64,000 nt of DNA, from the NCBI GenBank assembly GCA_963750645.1, contig CAVVRO010000001.1, positions 124,001-188,000 on the forward strand, written 5' to 3'. A program made the translations under genes and the position numbers. The stretch comes from VFJN01 sp963750645 (GTDB lineage: Bacteria; Actinomycetota; Acidimicrobiia; Acidimicrobiales; VFJN01). The notes under the pieces are model-generated. The model had not been told where the DNA came from, ran no database searches, and was given only the letters and a program-made list of their open reading frames with translations. Positions 47,039-57,240 of this stretch are shown here, piece after piece (positions within the stretch are counted from its first letter, which is position 1; each line of letters opens with the position of its first letter).

Positions 47039-47772
47039 CCGCGAGCCGGGCAGGCCAGCGCCAGCCATCCCGTCGCCCAGTCGCCGCGCCGGAACGGAAG
47101 CTGACCCAGGCGGAACGGCGCCGTCGCGAGCTGCGTGGCGCGACCCGCCCAGCGCGGCGGCTGGAAGGTGCGCCCGCTCGACGCGGTGCGGGCGGCGATC
47201 GATGCTGGTGTGTCGCCGTGGCGCAGCTGGCGCGCCGCCATCCGGTTGCGCCCCCACTCCAGGAGGTGGCCGAACGGGAACCCCACGGCGTCGATCCTGA
47301 GCGGATCGAGCCCGGCCGACCGCAGCGTGCGCTCGAGGTCGGTCCGGCTGTACCGACGGAAGTGCCCCACGAGCTCGTCGGCCGCGCCGTAGCGGTGCTG
47401 GTGGGCAGGGACGGAGAGCAGCATCCGGCCGTCAGCCTCCACGTGCGAGGCCCAGTGCTCCAGCGCAGCCCGGTCGTCCTCGATGTGCTCGAGGACCTCG
47501 AAGGCGCAGACGAGGTCGAACGGCTCGGTGGCCGGGAGCTCGGCGAGGTCCGCGAGGACCGTCGCCGACGACGACAACCGATCCTTGGCCACGGCACGCG
47601 AACGATCGTCGGGCTCGATGCCCACGTAGCGACGGTCGTGCTCCAGTCGGGCGCCGAGGGCGCCTTGCCCCATGCCGAGCTCGAGGATCGAGTGGGGCTG
47701 CAGGGCGCTCAGCTCTCGTCGGATGAGCTCCCAGCGCATCCACGCGTTCGGGCTCAGCGGCGGGAGCGTCAC
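47035..47772 (-). CDS. Class I SAM-dependent methyltransferase (glycan cluster)
   Basis: The product is 245 residues from GTG 47772 (GTGA overlap with the upstream glycosyltransferase). SILELGMGQGALGARL is motif I, RYVGIEPDD the acidic loop, and FDLVCAFEVLEHIEDD with RMLLSVPAHQHRYG motifs II/III of the Methyltransf_11/23 type. The segment GHFRRYSRTDLERTLRSAG is common in methyltransferases of O-antigen loci. It may methylate a sugar or a lipid carrier; capping by methylation can be read by Wzt domains in other systems. The stop overlaps the next gene start (ATGA). Confidence 0.87.
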   Translation of the reverse strand: MTLPPLSPNAWMRWELIRRELSALQPHSILELGMGQGALGARLEHDRRYVGIEPDDRSRAVAKDRLSSSATVLADLAELPATEPFDLVCAFEVLEHIEDDRAALEHWASHVEADGRMLLSVPAHQHRYGAADELVGHFRRYSRTDLERTLRSAGLDPLRIDAVGFPFGHLLEWGRNRMAARQLRHGDTPASIAARTASSGRTFQPPRWAGRATQLATAPFRLGQLPFRRGDWATGWLALACPARG

Positions 47773-48884
47773 TCCCTCACCCTTGCAGACCGGGGCGGCG
47801 GATCGATGATCTCGAGCAGCGGTTCGACGGAGGCGGAGGGGGTGAGGCGGGACGCGGCGATCGCTCGCGCCTGCTGGCGCTGCTCGTCGAGTCGCTGCCG
47901 GTCGGTCACGAGCGCGGCCAGCTCCTCGGCGAGGGCACCCGGCGAGCCGGCCGGAACGTACACCGCACCGTCGCCGAGCGCGTCGCGCTGGGCCGCCGTA
48001 TCCGACGTGAGGATCGCGCAACCGGCCGCCGCGCCCTGCAGCACCTTGTTGGGCACGACCCGTTGCGCCTTGGCAGTGGTCCCGAAGATGCCCAGGCAGA
48101 CGTGGTGGCTGGCCACCTCGTCCGGGAGCCGCGTCCCGTCGACCCAGTCGACCCAGCGGATCCGGTCATCGCCGCCGGCCCGCGCCCTCGTGTCGTCGAG
48201 GTCCTGCCCCGTGCCGATCATGGTGACCTCGACCGGGAGGTCCCGCGCCAGGGCGGCCAGGGCGCGCCCCAGGACCGGGGCGCCCTGCAGCGGGGTGAAC
48301 AGGCCGAAGAACACCACTCGGACCGGGTCGTCGGGGCCAGGAGCCGGCGCCGGGTGGGTGGCGAACCATGCCGTGGGCGGCGCGACCGGGACCACGACGA
48401 CCTGCTGCGGCGCCACGGGCAGGCTGGCACCCTGGGCCGCGGTGTCCACGACGACCACGTCGGCGGACCGGAGGGCGGCGCGGTCGACGCAATCGAGCAG
48501 ACGGGTGACGACCGCCCGGTCCCCGAGCCCGCGATCGCGGACGGTGTCGCCGAGGGACACCATGTGATCGAGCACGATGGTGCTGCCACGGAACCGCCGG
48601 CGGGCGAGGTGGACGTCGAAGTGCCCCAGGTACGGGACCACGACGACCTCCGGTTGCTGGCGCACCTCGGCGCGCCACAGGCGGACCCAGCACGACAGGA
48701 GGCGGGCCGCGAGGATCGGCGCGCGCCACGGTCGCTGGGCCATGCGCACGCGGTCGGAGGTTCCGAGCCCGAGCGGCTCGTTGAGGACCGAGACGTCGTG
48801 GCCGTGGAGCTCGATGCCCTCTCGCAGGGCTCGCACCCTCGGGTGCGTGCGTTCGTCGAAGGTACCGAAGAAGAGGACTCGCAC
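47769..48884 (-). CDS. GT4-type glycosyltransferase
   Basis: The product is 371 residues from GTG 48884. The start is set by the N-terminal strand VRVLFFGTFDERTHPRV and by a TACGGT box 9 nt upstream; a longer frame to 49415 is shadow. GT-B features: VVVPYLGHFDVHLARR, MVSLGDTVRDRG, VVVVDTAAQG at the end of the N-domain, VVFFGLFTPLQGAPVLGRAL opening the C-domain, and VPNKVLQGAAAGCAILTSDTAA as the donor-binding EX7E-like region with its first acid replaced. It is the first gene of the three-gene minus-strand operon. Confidence 0.85.
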   Translation of the reverse strand: MRVLFFGTFDERTHPRVRALREGIELHGHDVSVLNEPLGLGTSDRVRMAQRPWRAPILAARLLSCWVRLWRAEVRQQPEVVVVPYLGHFDVHLARRRFRGSTIVLDHMVSLGDTVRDRGLGDRAVVTRLLDCVDRAALRSADVVVVDTAAQGASLPVAPQQVVVVPVAPPTAWFATHPAPAPGPDDPVRVVFFGLFTPLQGAPVLGRALAALARDLPVEVTMIGTGQDLDDTRARAGGDDRIRWVDWVDGTRLPDEVASHHVCLGIFGTTAKAQRVVPNKVLQGAAAGCAILTSDTAAQRDALGDGAVYVPAGSPGALAEELAALVTDRQRLDEQRQQARAIAASRLTPSASVEPLLEIIDPPPRSARVRE

Positions 48885-48893
48885 GGAGGGGAG

Positions 48894-48899
48894 ACCGTA
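48894..48899 (-). promoter_or_regulatory. TACGGT -10 element for the three-gene glycan operon
   Basis: Minus-strand TACGGT ends 9 nt before GTG 48884. It helps fix the start codon and is consistent with leaderless transcription. Confidence 0.45.
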
Positions 48900-49004
48900 G
48901 GCGATCCGCGCCTCGCTGGGCAGCCATGCGGAGGGGTGAGGTGGCGCAACCGCATGGCCATGGGCGACCATGGTCGGCCCCCTGACGGCACCCGTCACCT
49001 CCTC

Positions 49005-50363
49005 ATGCCTGACGACTCCCCGAGCTTCCACTCCGGTCCTGCGCCGCGCACCGAGCGCCGGTGGGTCGCGGCCGTCCTGTTCGTGCTGGTCGTGGTCGTG
49101 ATGCCTGCGACGACGACCGTCATCGCCGTCGAGCGCTTTCCTGAGCTCTCGACGCTGGACGAGTTCGCGCACATCGACTACCTCCGCCGAGTCGAGGATG
49201 GCCAGATCCCGCGCATGGGCGACAAGGTCCTGTCGGAGACGGCCCGGGACGTCGCGTGCCGCACCATCGAGGGTCGCGGGGTGTCCGACTGCCAGAAGGA
49301 CGTGATCGACCCCGGGGAGGTCGATGCCGAGGGGTACTCCTACGAGGCCCAGCAGCCGCCCGTGTACTACGTCATCACCGCGGTGCTCCGGCAGCCGATC
49401 CGGCTCGTCGTCCACGGCTATGTGAACTCCGCGCGCCTCACGGGCGCCATCTGGCTGGCGGCGGGCCTGGCGGCGCTGTGGTGGTTCCTGCGGTCCCGCA
49501 TGCAGAGCTCCGCGCTGGTGGCGGCCATCGTGTGTGCGATCGTCGGTCTGACGCCGACGGTCGTGTCGCAGGCGTCGATCGTGAACAACGACGCGCCCGC
49601 GGTGCTCACCGGTGTCCTGCTGCTCGTCGGCTACGAGGAGCTACGCCGGAATCCGACTCGCCGGGCGCTCGGCATCGCGGCTGTGGTCGGTGTGATCCTC
49701 GTGCTGGTCAAGCCGCTCGCGATCCTCGGCATCGGGGCGGTCACGCTGGCGCTCCTGCTCGAGTCACGCGGGCGCCGAGCCAGCCTGGGGGCGATGGCCC
49801 GCTTGGTGGTGCCGGCGGCAGCGGCGGCGGCCGCCTACCAGGGTTGGCAGCTCGTGCGCGACGTGCGCGCCGTGGTCCCCTACAGCGAGGTCGTGGAGGT
49901 CCTGCTCCGCCCGAGGACGACGCTGACGGAGTACCCCTTCGACGCCATCGGCATCGTGGGGCCGCGGTTCGTGTCGGCCTACTGGGAGACCGGCGCCTCC
50001 ATGTTCACCGAGCCGACGGTGGCCGGGATCGCGATGTGCGTGGGCCTGCTCTTCGTCGTCACGCCCTCGCTCTCAACCGCGATGGGTCACGGCCGCCGAG
50101 ACCTCCAGCCCCTCCACATCGCCCTGCTGGCCGTGCTGCTGATCGCGCCTCAGGTGCTGATCGCCCAGTCGTACTTCATGGTGCACAAAGGTGGGGGAGC
50201 CAACGCCCGCTACGCCCTCACCCTGCTCCCCTTGACGATGACAGCGGTGGTGCCCTGGCTCGAGCGACGGGGCCTACGGTGGTTCGCGCTCGCGAGCGTG
50301 CTCGTGTTCCTCGCGTTCACCGTCGGCGGCCTCCTCACCTACGACCTGGGGGCGATCTCCTGA
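49005..50363 (+). CDS. Polytopic membrane protein, DUF2142/GT-C-like
   Basis: The product is 452 residues from ATG 49005 with about ten helices. After helix 1 (WVAAVLFVLVVVVMPATTTV) the extracytoplasmic loop reads LSTLDEFAHIDYLRRVEDGQ, with an Asp-Glu pair near the first helix, and later YSYEAQQPPVYYVITAV. A D/E pair in loop 1 plus a QPP-Y-Y motif is typical of GT-C glycosyltransferases and of DUF2142 proteins that use polyprenyl-phosphate sugars. It could transfer a sugar to the glycan on the outer face of the membrane. The GT2 gene overlaps its stop codon and may supply the lipid-linked sugar donor. Confidence 0.78.
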   Translation: MPDDSPSFHSGPAPRTERRWVAAVLFVLVVVVMPATTTVIAVERFPELSTLDEFAHIDYLRRVEDGQIPRMGDKVLSETARDVACRTIEGRGVSDCQKDVIDPGEVDAEGYSYEAQQPPVYYVITAVLRQPIRLVVHGYVNSARLTGAIWLAAGLAALWWFLRSRMQSSALVAAIVCAIVGLTPTVVSQASIVNNDAPAVLTGVLLLVGYEELRRNPTRRALGIAAVVGVILVLVKPLAILGIGAVTLALLLESRGRRASLGAMARLVVPAAAAAAAYQGWQLVRDVRAVVPYSEVVEVLLRPRTTLTEYPFDAIGIVGPRFVSAYWETGASMFTEPTVAGIAMCVGLLFVVTPSLSTAMGHGRRDLQPLHIALLAVLLIAPQVLIAQSYFMVHKGGGANARYALTLLPLTMTAVVPWLERRGLRWFALASVLVFLAFTVGGLLTYDLGAIS

Positions 50364-51362
50364 AGCTCATCATCCAGGTCCCGTGCCTCGACGAAGAGGA
50401 CCAGCTGCCCATCTCCCTCGGCGCCCTTCCCGCGCCAGGTGGAGGGGTTCGACGTCGTCGAGTGGCTCATCGTCGACGACGGCTCCACCGATCGCACCGT
50501 CGAGGTGGCCAAGGAGCTCGGCGTCGACCACATCGTCAAGCTGACCAACAACAAGGGCCTCGCGTTCGCGTTCCAGGCCGGTCTCGACGCGTGCCTGAAG
50601 CTGGGTGCCGACGTCATCGTGAACACCGATGCGGACAACCAGTACTCCGCGGCCGACATCCCGACGCTCGTGCGCCCGATCCTCGCCGGGGACGCCGACA
50701 TGGTGATCGGGGATCGCAACGTGATGGGCGTCGAGCACTTCTCGATGGTGAAGAAGCGGCTGCAGCGCGTCGGGAGCTGGGTCGTGCGGCAGGCGTCGGG
50801 GACGACCGTGCCGGATGCGACGTCCGGCTTCCGGGCCTACAACCGCGAGGCGGCGCTGGGCCTCACGGTGGTGTCGCGCTTCACCTACACGCTCGAGTCG
50901 CTCATCCAGGCCGGCAAGAGCCTGGTGGCGGTGGACCACGTCGTGGTCGGCACCAACGACAAGCTGCGGGAGTCGCGCCTCTTCGGCTCCACGTGGGGCT
51001 ACGTGCGCCGAAACGTCGTCGCGATCTTCCGGATCTACGCGGGCTACGAGCCGCTGAAGGTGTTCACCTGGCTGGCCGTGGCGCTCCTCGCGGCGAGCCT
51101 GCTGGCGTGGTCGCCACTGCTGTGGGACTGGATCGTCAACGGCGATCGCTCCGGGCACCTGCAGTCGATCGTCGTGGGCGGCGCGCTCCTCGTGGCCGCG
51201 GTCCAGGTGTTCGCGCTCGGCGTCATCGCCGACCTGATCGCCGCGCACCGGACGGTGTCGCAGCGCACCCTGGAGCGCGTCCGACGCATCGAGCTCGAGC
51301 TCGGCGTGGAGCCGTCGCACTACGTGCACGGCCCCGGCCCGGGGGAAGGTCCTCAGGCCTGA
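50360..51362 (+). CDS. GT2 family (dolichyl-phosphate-sugar synthase-like) glycosyltransferase, CTG start, one frameshift
   Basis: The reading frame opens as LKLIIQVPCLDEEDQLPISL at CTG 50360, overlapping the upstream stop as CTGA. No ATG, GTG or TTG suits that position, so CTG is either a rare start or a misread ATG. Near 50430 one extra C (CTTCCCG) shifts the frame; the next frame gives RQVEGFDVVEWLIVDDGSTD, then VIVNTDADNQYSAADIPTLV with the DxD motif, and ATSGFRAYNREAALGL. Two C-terminal helices (about 240-300) place it in the DPM/GtrB-like group, which makes polyprenyl-phosphate sugars. Length is about 333 residues. It overlaps the convergent meaB by 10 nt. Confidence 0.85.
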
Positions 51363-52339
51363 GCGCCAGGCCCGAGGAACACGCTGAGCATCTGCTGCGC
51401 GGCGGCCGCCGGTGCCACGTCCCCCGCCGCCACGGCCTGCTCCAGCTCCAGCGCCAGGCGCCTGACATCAGGATGGGTGCGCAGCTGCTGCAGGAGGGTG
51501 TCCGTGACCTCGCTCCACATCCACGCGGTGCTCTGCTGCGCTCGGAGCTCGGCCAGCCCCTGCGCCCGCAGGCGCTCGTGACTGGCGACGAGCTCGTCCC
51601 AGAGCGCAGGGATCCCATGGCCGGTGAGCGCCGAGCACGTGGTGACGGCGACGTCCCAGCCCGGGCGCTTCGGCCGCAGGAGGTGCACGGCGTGCCGGAG
51701 CTCGCCGGCCGCCCGCTGTGCGGCCGGCGCCAGGTCGCCGTCGGCCTTGTTCACGACGATGTGGTCGGCGAGCTCCATGATGCCGCGCTTGATGCCTTGC
51801 AGCTCGTCCCCCCCGGCGGGTGATGCGATGAGCACGAACAGGTCGACCAGATCGGCGACCGCGACCTCGGACTGCCCGACGCCGACGGTCTCCACCAGCA
51901 CGACGTCGAAGCCGGCCGCCTCGCACAGGAGCATGGCCTCACGCGTCCGCCGCGCGACGCCTCCGAGGGTGCCCGATGACGGCGAGGGTCGGATGAAGGC
52001 GCTCGGGTCCCGACCGAGGTCCGCCATGCGAGTCTTGTCACCGAGGATCGACCCGCCGGTCCGGTTGCTGGACGGGTCGACCGCCAGCACCGCGACCGTG
52101 TGCCCCTCCGCGATCGCGTGCAGCCCCAAGGACTCGATCAGCGTGGACTTGCCGGAGCCAGGGACACCGGACAGCCCGACGCGCATGGCGCCTCCCGTCC
52201 GGGGGAGCAGGTCGTCCACCAGCTTCCGGGCTCTCATCCGGTGGTCGGATCGCGTCGACTCGACCAGCGTGATCGCGCGGGCCAGCGCCCGGCGGTCACC
52301 CGCGCGGACGGCGTCGGCGAGGTCGTCCCCGGAGGTCAC
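51353..52339 (-). CDS. meaB: Methylmalonyl-CoA mutase-associated GTPase MeaB
   Basis: The product is 328 residues from GTG 52339. G3E GTPase motifs are clear: P-loop VGLSGVPGSGKST, the VLAVDPSSNRTGGSILGDKTRM switch block, ETVGVGQSEVAVADLVD (Walker B and signature) and NKADGD (G4). The C-terminal helices form the dimerisation arm. MeaB binds methylmalonyl-CoA mutase, gates adenosylcobalamin loading and rescues the mutase from inactive cob(II)alamin. The mutase gene is 8 nt upstream on the same strand, so an operon is certain by layout. The 3' end overlaps the convergent glycosyltransferase. Confidence 0.94.
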   Translation of the reverse strand: MTSGDDLADAVRAGDRRALARAITLVESTRSDHRMRARKLVDDLLPRTGGAMRVGLSGVPGSGKSTLIESLGLHAIAEGHTVAVLAVDPSSNRTGGSILGDKTRMADLGRDPSAFIRPSPSSGTLGGVARRTREAMLLCEAAGFDVVLVETVGVGQSEVAVADLVDLFVLIASPAGGDELQGIKRGIMELADHIVVNKADGDLAPAAQRAAGELRHAVHLLRPKRPGWDVAVTTCSALTGHGIPALWDELVASHERLRAQGLAELRAQQSTAWMWSEVTDTLLQQLRTHPDVRRLALELEQAVAAGDVAPAAAAQQMLSVFLGPGAQA

Positions 52340-52347
52340 CGGCGTGG

Positions 52348-54498
<2,151 letters not shown>

Positions 54499-54507
54499 CG
54501 TGGGTCG

Positions 54508-54513
54508 ATCGTA
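54508..54513 (-). promoter_or_regulatory. TACGAT -10 element for methylmalonyl-CoA mutase/meaB
   Basis: Minus-strand TACGAT ends 9 nt before ATG 54498, with no Shine-Dalgarno sequence. Only 28 nt separate it from the stop codon of the upstream gene. Confidence 0.45.
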
Positions 54514-54541
54514 GGGATCGACCGGCAGCGGTGGGAAACCC

Positions 54542-55033
54542 TCAGGCGGTGAGCGACTCGAGGCGAAGCGTCTGGACCACCCGATCCGCCGTGCGCACGA
54601 GCGGACCGCGGGTCGCCCAGCTGCCCACCACCACGTAGAGGCAGAACGGCCGTCCGCCGACCTGGAAGAAGTGCTGGGTGCCGGCCATCCCGGGAAGCGC
54701 CCGCTGCATCGACTGGGGCGAGAACCCGTCGGCGCGCAGCCGGGGGAGCCCCTCTCGCCGGAAGAGGGCGGTGCTCGCCGCCTCGGGCTCGTGCTCGAGG
54801 AGGCAGACGAGGATGTCGGAGCCACCCATGATCTCGACGGCGCCCGACCCGTAGTCGCCCCGCTCGACCGGCAGCGGGAAGGTGGCCGCGTGCAGGATGG
54901 CGGCCTGCCCCCCGCTCGCGGAGGACGCGGTGCGCGCGGTCGCCGCGCCGGCGGCTGGTTCGACGGCACGGATCTGTCCGTCCCAGCCCGCCGGCAGCTC
55001 GATCGAGACACCGCTCGCGGCGAGCGCCACCAT
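54542..55033 (-). CDS. Hypothetical protein (163 aa), third gene of the Cys-rich/thioredoxin operon
   Basis: The product is 163 residues from ATG 55033, coupled to the thioredoxin-like gene by a TGATG overlap. It starts VALAASGVSIELPAGWDGQI and includes HAATFPLPVERGDYGSG and QHFFQVGGRPFCLYVVVGSW. These resemble segments of small actinobacterial proteins of a mog1/PsbP-like, alpha-beta fold, but I am not certain. There is no signal peptide or membrane helix. It has two cysteines. The tight coupling to the exported redox protein suggests a cytoplasmic or membrane-side helper, by context only. Confidence 0.65.
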   Translation of the reverse strand: MVALAASGVSIELPAGWDGQIRAVEPAAGAATARTASSASGGQAAILHAATFPLPVERGDYGSGAVEIMGGSDILVCLLEHEPEAASTALFRREGLPRLRADGFSPQSMQRALPGMAGTQHFFQVGGRPFCLYVVVGSWATRGPLVRTADRVVQTLRLESLTA

Positions 55034-55836
55034 CAGCGGTCGTCGCCTTCGGGATCGTGCGACGGGTGGACAGCCGGGTAGAGGCTGGGGTCGCCGGGGG
55101 TGATCCCAGCGGCCAGCAGCTCGGCGTCGACCCGGTCGGCGCGGTCCTGCCCGCCGAGGCGCGGCTGCGGACGGCCTCGCACCGCCGGCGGGGCGGCTCG
55201 GTCGGACGTGGCACGGTTCAGCAGATCGAGGATCTGCGGCCAGGAGGTGCCGGCCCCTTCGCCGATGATCTGGCTCGATCGGCCGTCCACGAGGATGAAG
55301 TACGGGGACACGGGCACGTTGTACAGATCCCAGGCCTCGCTCGACATGAGCGTCAGCACCCCCGCTGGGGCGAGGTCGGCCACCGACGCGGGTGACTCCG
55401 ATTCCGGGCCGTTGGTGACGATCACGAGCCGGGTCGCGTCGCCGGGCAGCGGCGCGTCGCCGTGCCGGCCCAATGCCTCCCAGAAGGTGCCGCACGTCCC
55501 GCACCCCGTCGACAGGAACGCGAGCAGCGTGCTGTGGTCGACGCCGGCGATCGCCGCGTGCGCGGCCCCTCCGTCGGGGAGGCTGCCGGACAGGTCGACG
55601 GCCGGACCGAACGGGGCATCCTCCCCACGTGGCCGGGCCACGCCGGGCGCGGTGCGCATCGGCGCGTGGCGGGAGGTCGCGACGTTGCCGGGAGCGGCCG
55701 CAGGGGGACCGTCCTCCAGGTTGACGCCGAGGTCGTGCAAGGCCTTGAGGATGTCGGCGTGCGAGCGCAGGAGCCCGACCACCAGGACGGCGAGCAGCGC
55801 CACCACCAGACCGAGCGCCACGACCAGCGCGGTCAC
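55033..55836 (-). CDS. Membrane-anchored thioredoxin-fold protein (MauD/TlpA-like)
   Basis: The product is 267 residues from ATG 55836. One N-terminal helix (about 4-24) anchors it with the rest probably outside. The thioredoxin-like domain (about 78-215) has AFLSTGCGTCGTFWEAL with a C112-G-T-C115 pair and, later, VPVSPYFILVDG with the cis-Pro. This layout is that of TlpA/ResA/MauD-like periplasmic thiol oxidoreductases. The last about 45 residues are hydrophilic. It starts 4 nt after the stop of the Cys-rich Tat protein, which makes that protein its likely substrate or partner. MauD homologs help form the disulfides of methylamine dehydrogenase light chain; this analogy is inference. Confidence 0.82.
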   Translation of the reverse strand: MTALVVALGLVVALLAVLVVGLLRSHADILKALHDLGVNLEDGPPAAAPGNVATSRHAPMRTAPGVARPRGEDAPFGPAVDLSGSLPDGGAAHAAIAGVDHSTLLAFLSTGCGTCGTFWEALGRHGDAPLPGDATRLVIVTNGPESESPASVADLAPAGVLTLMSSEAWDLYNVPVSPYFILVDGRSSQIIGEGAGTSWPQILDLLNRATSDRAAPPAVRGRPQPRLGGQDRADRVDAELLAAGITPGDPSLYPAVHPSHDPEGDDR

Positions 55837-55840
55837 CGTG

Positions 55841-57157
55841 TCACCCGACCAGCCATGGCTGTCCGTACACGACCTGCGTGCTCACGCCGCTCGACAGCGA
55901 GCGACGGAGGTACCACGTGCCCCTCGAGGGTCGGTAGACGCCGATGCTGTCGGCGCCGACGCCGAACCAGTCACCGACCACCGGGATGTCGCCCGCCTGG
56001 CCGTACGCGATCGTGATGTCCGGCGCGCCCCCGGACAGCGAGTTCCGCAGGTACCACATGCCCCGTCGGAACACGCCGATCGTGTCGGTGCCGTCGCCGT
56101 TCCAGTCGCCCGTGACGGGGATGTCCGTCGCGACGCCGTAGCGGAAGTCGTGGGCGACCGCCGGAGGGGCCGTGATGCTGTCGCTCAGGTACCAGTTTGC
56201 CCCGCGGACCACGCCGACGCTGTCGACGCCGTCGCCGTTCCAGTCGCCCGTGACGGGGATGTCCGTGGCCACGCCGAAGCGGAAGCTGTGGTGGACCGTT
56301 GCGGACAGGTTGTCGCAGAGGTACCAGGTGGCATCGCGCACGATGCCGATGGTGTCGCTCCCGTTGCCGTTCCAGTCGCCCACCACCGCGAGATCGCCGG
56401 CCTGGCGGCCGAAGGTCACGGCCGGCAGCGTGCCGGCCGTGATCGTCTGGCGCATCGTCCAGCGTCCGTCGGGAGCGTTCAGGAACCCGATCCCGTGGAC
56501 GCCGTCGCCGTTCCAGTCCCCTGCGATCGGATAGATGGCGGGGGCCTGCTGCAGGCAGGGCCGGTTGTGGTAGCGGGTGTTGTTGTCGGTGCGGACCGCG
56601 CTGCTCGAGCAGCTGGGCTCGATCTGCCACGGTGGGGTGCAGGTGATCACCCGGCACTGGATCGGTCCGATGCAGGCCACGTGGTTGCTGCAGTTGCCGT
56701 AGCGGAACGCGGTGCAGCCGGCCTTCCGGTGGTCGCAGCGGCCGCGACCGCACCCGCACGGCGTGCCGTTGCAGCTCCCGCTGCAGATGCCGGATCCGCC
56801 GCACGAGCACCCACCGCAGGGCTTGTGGCAGTCCATGTAGTAGCGCGCCGCTCCACCGCAGAAGCTCGACCCGTCGGCCTTCCACCAGCCGCCGGTGAGG
56901 GAGCCGGACGGGCACGCGTTGGCGCCGTAGATCGCGCAGCAGAACTCCGTGTAGCCGTCGCAGCAGAGGGAGCCGCAGGCGCACGCCTGGCCCTGGCAGC
57001 TGCAGATGGCGGCGTAGGCGCTCGTCGGACGGAGCAGGAGGTCGGCGGGTGCCGCCACGAGCGCGCTCGCCACCACTGCCGACCGGGACAGGAAGCTGCG
57101 CCGGTCGAGTCGGTTCGCGACGGCGTCGGTGGCTCGGGAGAGCATGGAGCGGGGCAC
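55841..57157 (-). CDS. Tat-exported Cys-rich protein with FG-GAP-like repeats (methylamine dehydrogenase light-chain-like domain)
   Basis: The product is 438 residues from GTG 57157, chosen because a TACGGT box ends 9 nt upstream. A twin-arginine signal (LDRRSFLSRSAVVASALVAA, RR at 19-20) ends near Ala50. Residues 52-201 contain 26 cysteines in closely spaced groups (CSCQGQACACGSLCC, CGGCSCGG, CGCGRGRC and others) with GANACPSGSLTGGWWKADG in the middle. The spacing recalls the methylamine dehydrogenase light chain, but the second Trp of the TTQ cofactor pair has no clear counterpart, so I do not predict that cofactor. From about 205 five repeats of about 45 residues start GDWNGDG and end WYL, likely a Ca2+-binding propeller. 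Tat export implies folding or metal loading before export. Confidence 0.8.
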   Translation of the reverse strand: MPRSMLSRATDAVANRLDRRSFLSRSAVVASALVAAPADLLLRPTSAYAAICSCQGQACACGSLCCDGYTEFCCAIYGANACPSGSLTGGWWKADGSSFCGGAARYYMDCHKPCGGCSCGGSGICSGSCNGTPCGCGRGRCDHRKAGCTAFRYGNCSNHVACIGPIQCRVITCTPPWQIEPSCSSSAVRTDNNTRYHNRPCLQQAPAIYPIAGDWNGDGVHGIGFLNAPDGRWTMRQTITAGTLPAVTFGRQAGDLAVVGDWNGNGSDTIGIVRDATWYLCDNLSATVHHSFRFGVATDIPVTGDWNGDGVDSVGVVRGANWYLSDSITAPPAVAHDFRYGVATDIPVTGDWNGDGTDTIGVFRRGMWYLRNSLSGGAPDITIAYGQAGDIPVVGDWFGVGADSIGVYRPSRGTWYLRRSLSSGVSTQVVYGQPWLVG

Positions 57158-57166
57158 GACCGCACC

Positions 57167-57172
57167 ACCGTA
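57167..57172 (-). promoter_or_regulatory. TACGGT -10 element for the Cys-rich operon
   Basis: Minus-strand TACGGT ends 9 nt before GTG 57157. It faces away from the lpdA promoter at 57228-57233 across 55 nt. Confidence 0.4.
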
Positions 57173-57227
57173 GCGCGATGGCCGCATCGTCCTGCGACGC
57201 CGGTCGAGGGGTCTGCGCGCCGGTCGA

Positions 57228-57233
57228 TAGCCT
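57228..57233 (+). promoter_or_regulatory. TAGCCT -10 element for lpdA
   Basis: CGATAGCCTC context, with TAGCCT ending 7 nt before ATG 57241. The context is identical to the adenosyltransferase promoter at 21728-21733. Confidence 0.5.
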
Positions 57234-57240
57234 CCTCGCA

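Noticed and set aside
55841..57157. Annotating the Cys-rich protein as methylamine dehydrogenase light chain
   Set aside because: The domain resembles it, but a second tryptophan for the TTQ cofactor is not placed next to the expected Cys, and neither MauG nor a heavy chain is encoded nearby.
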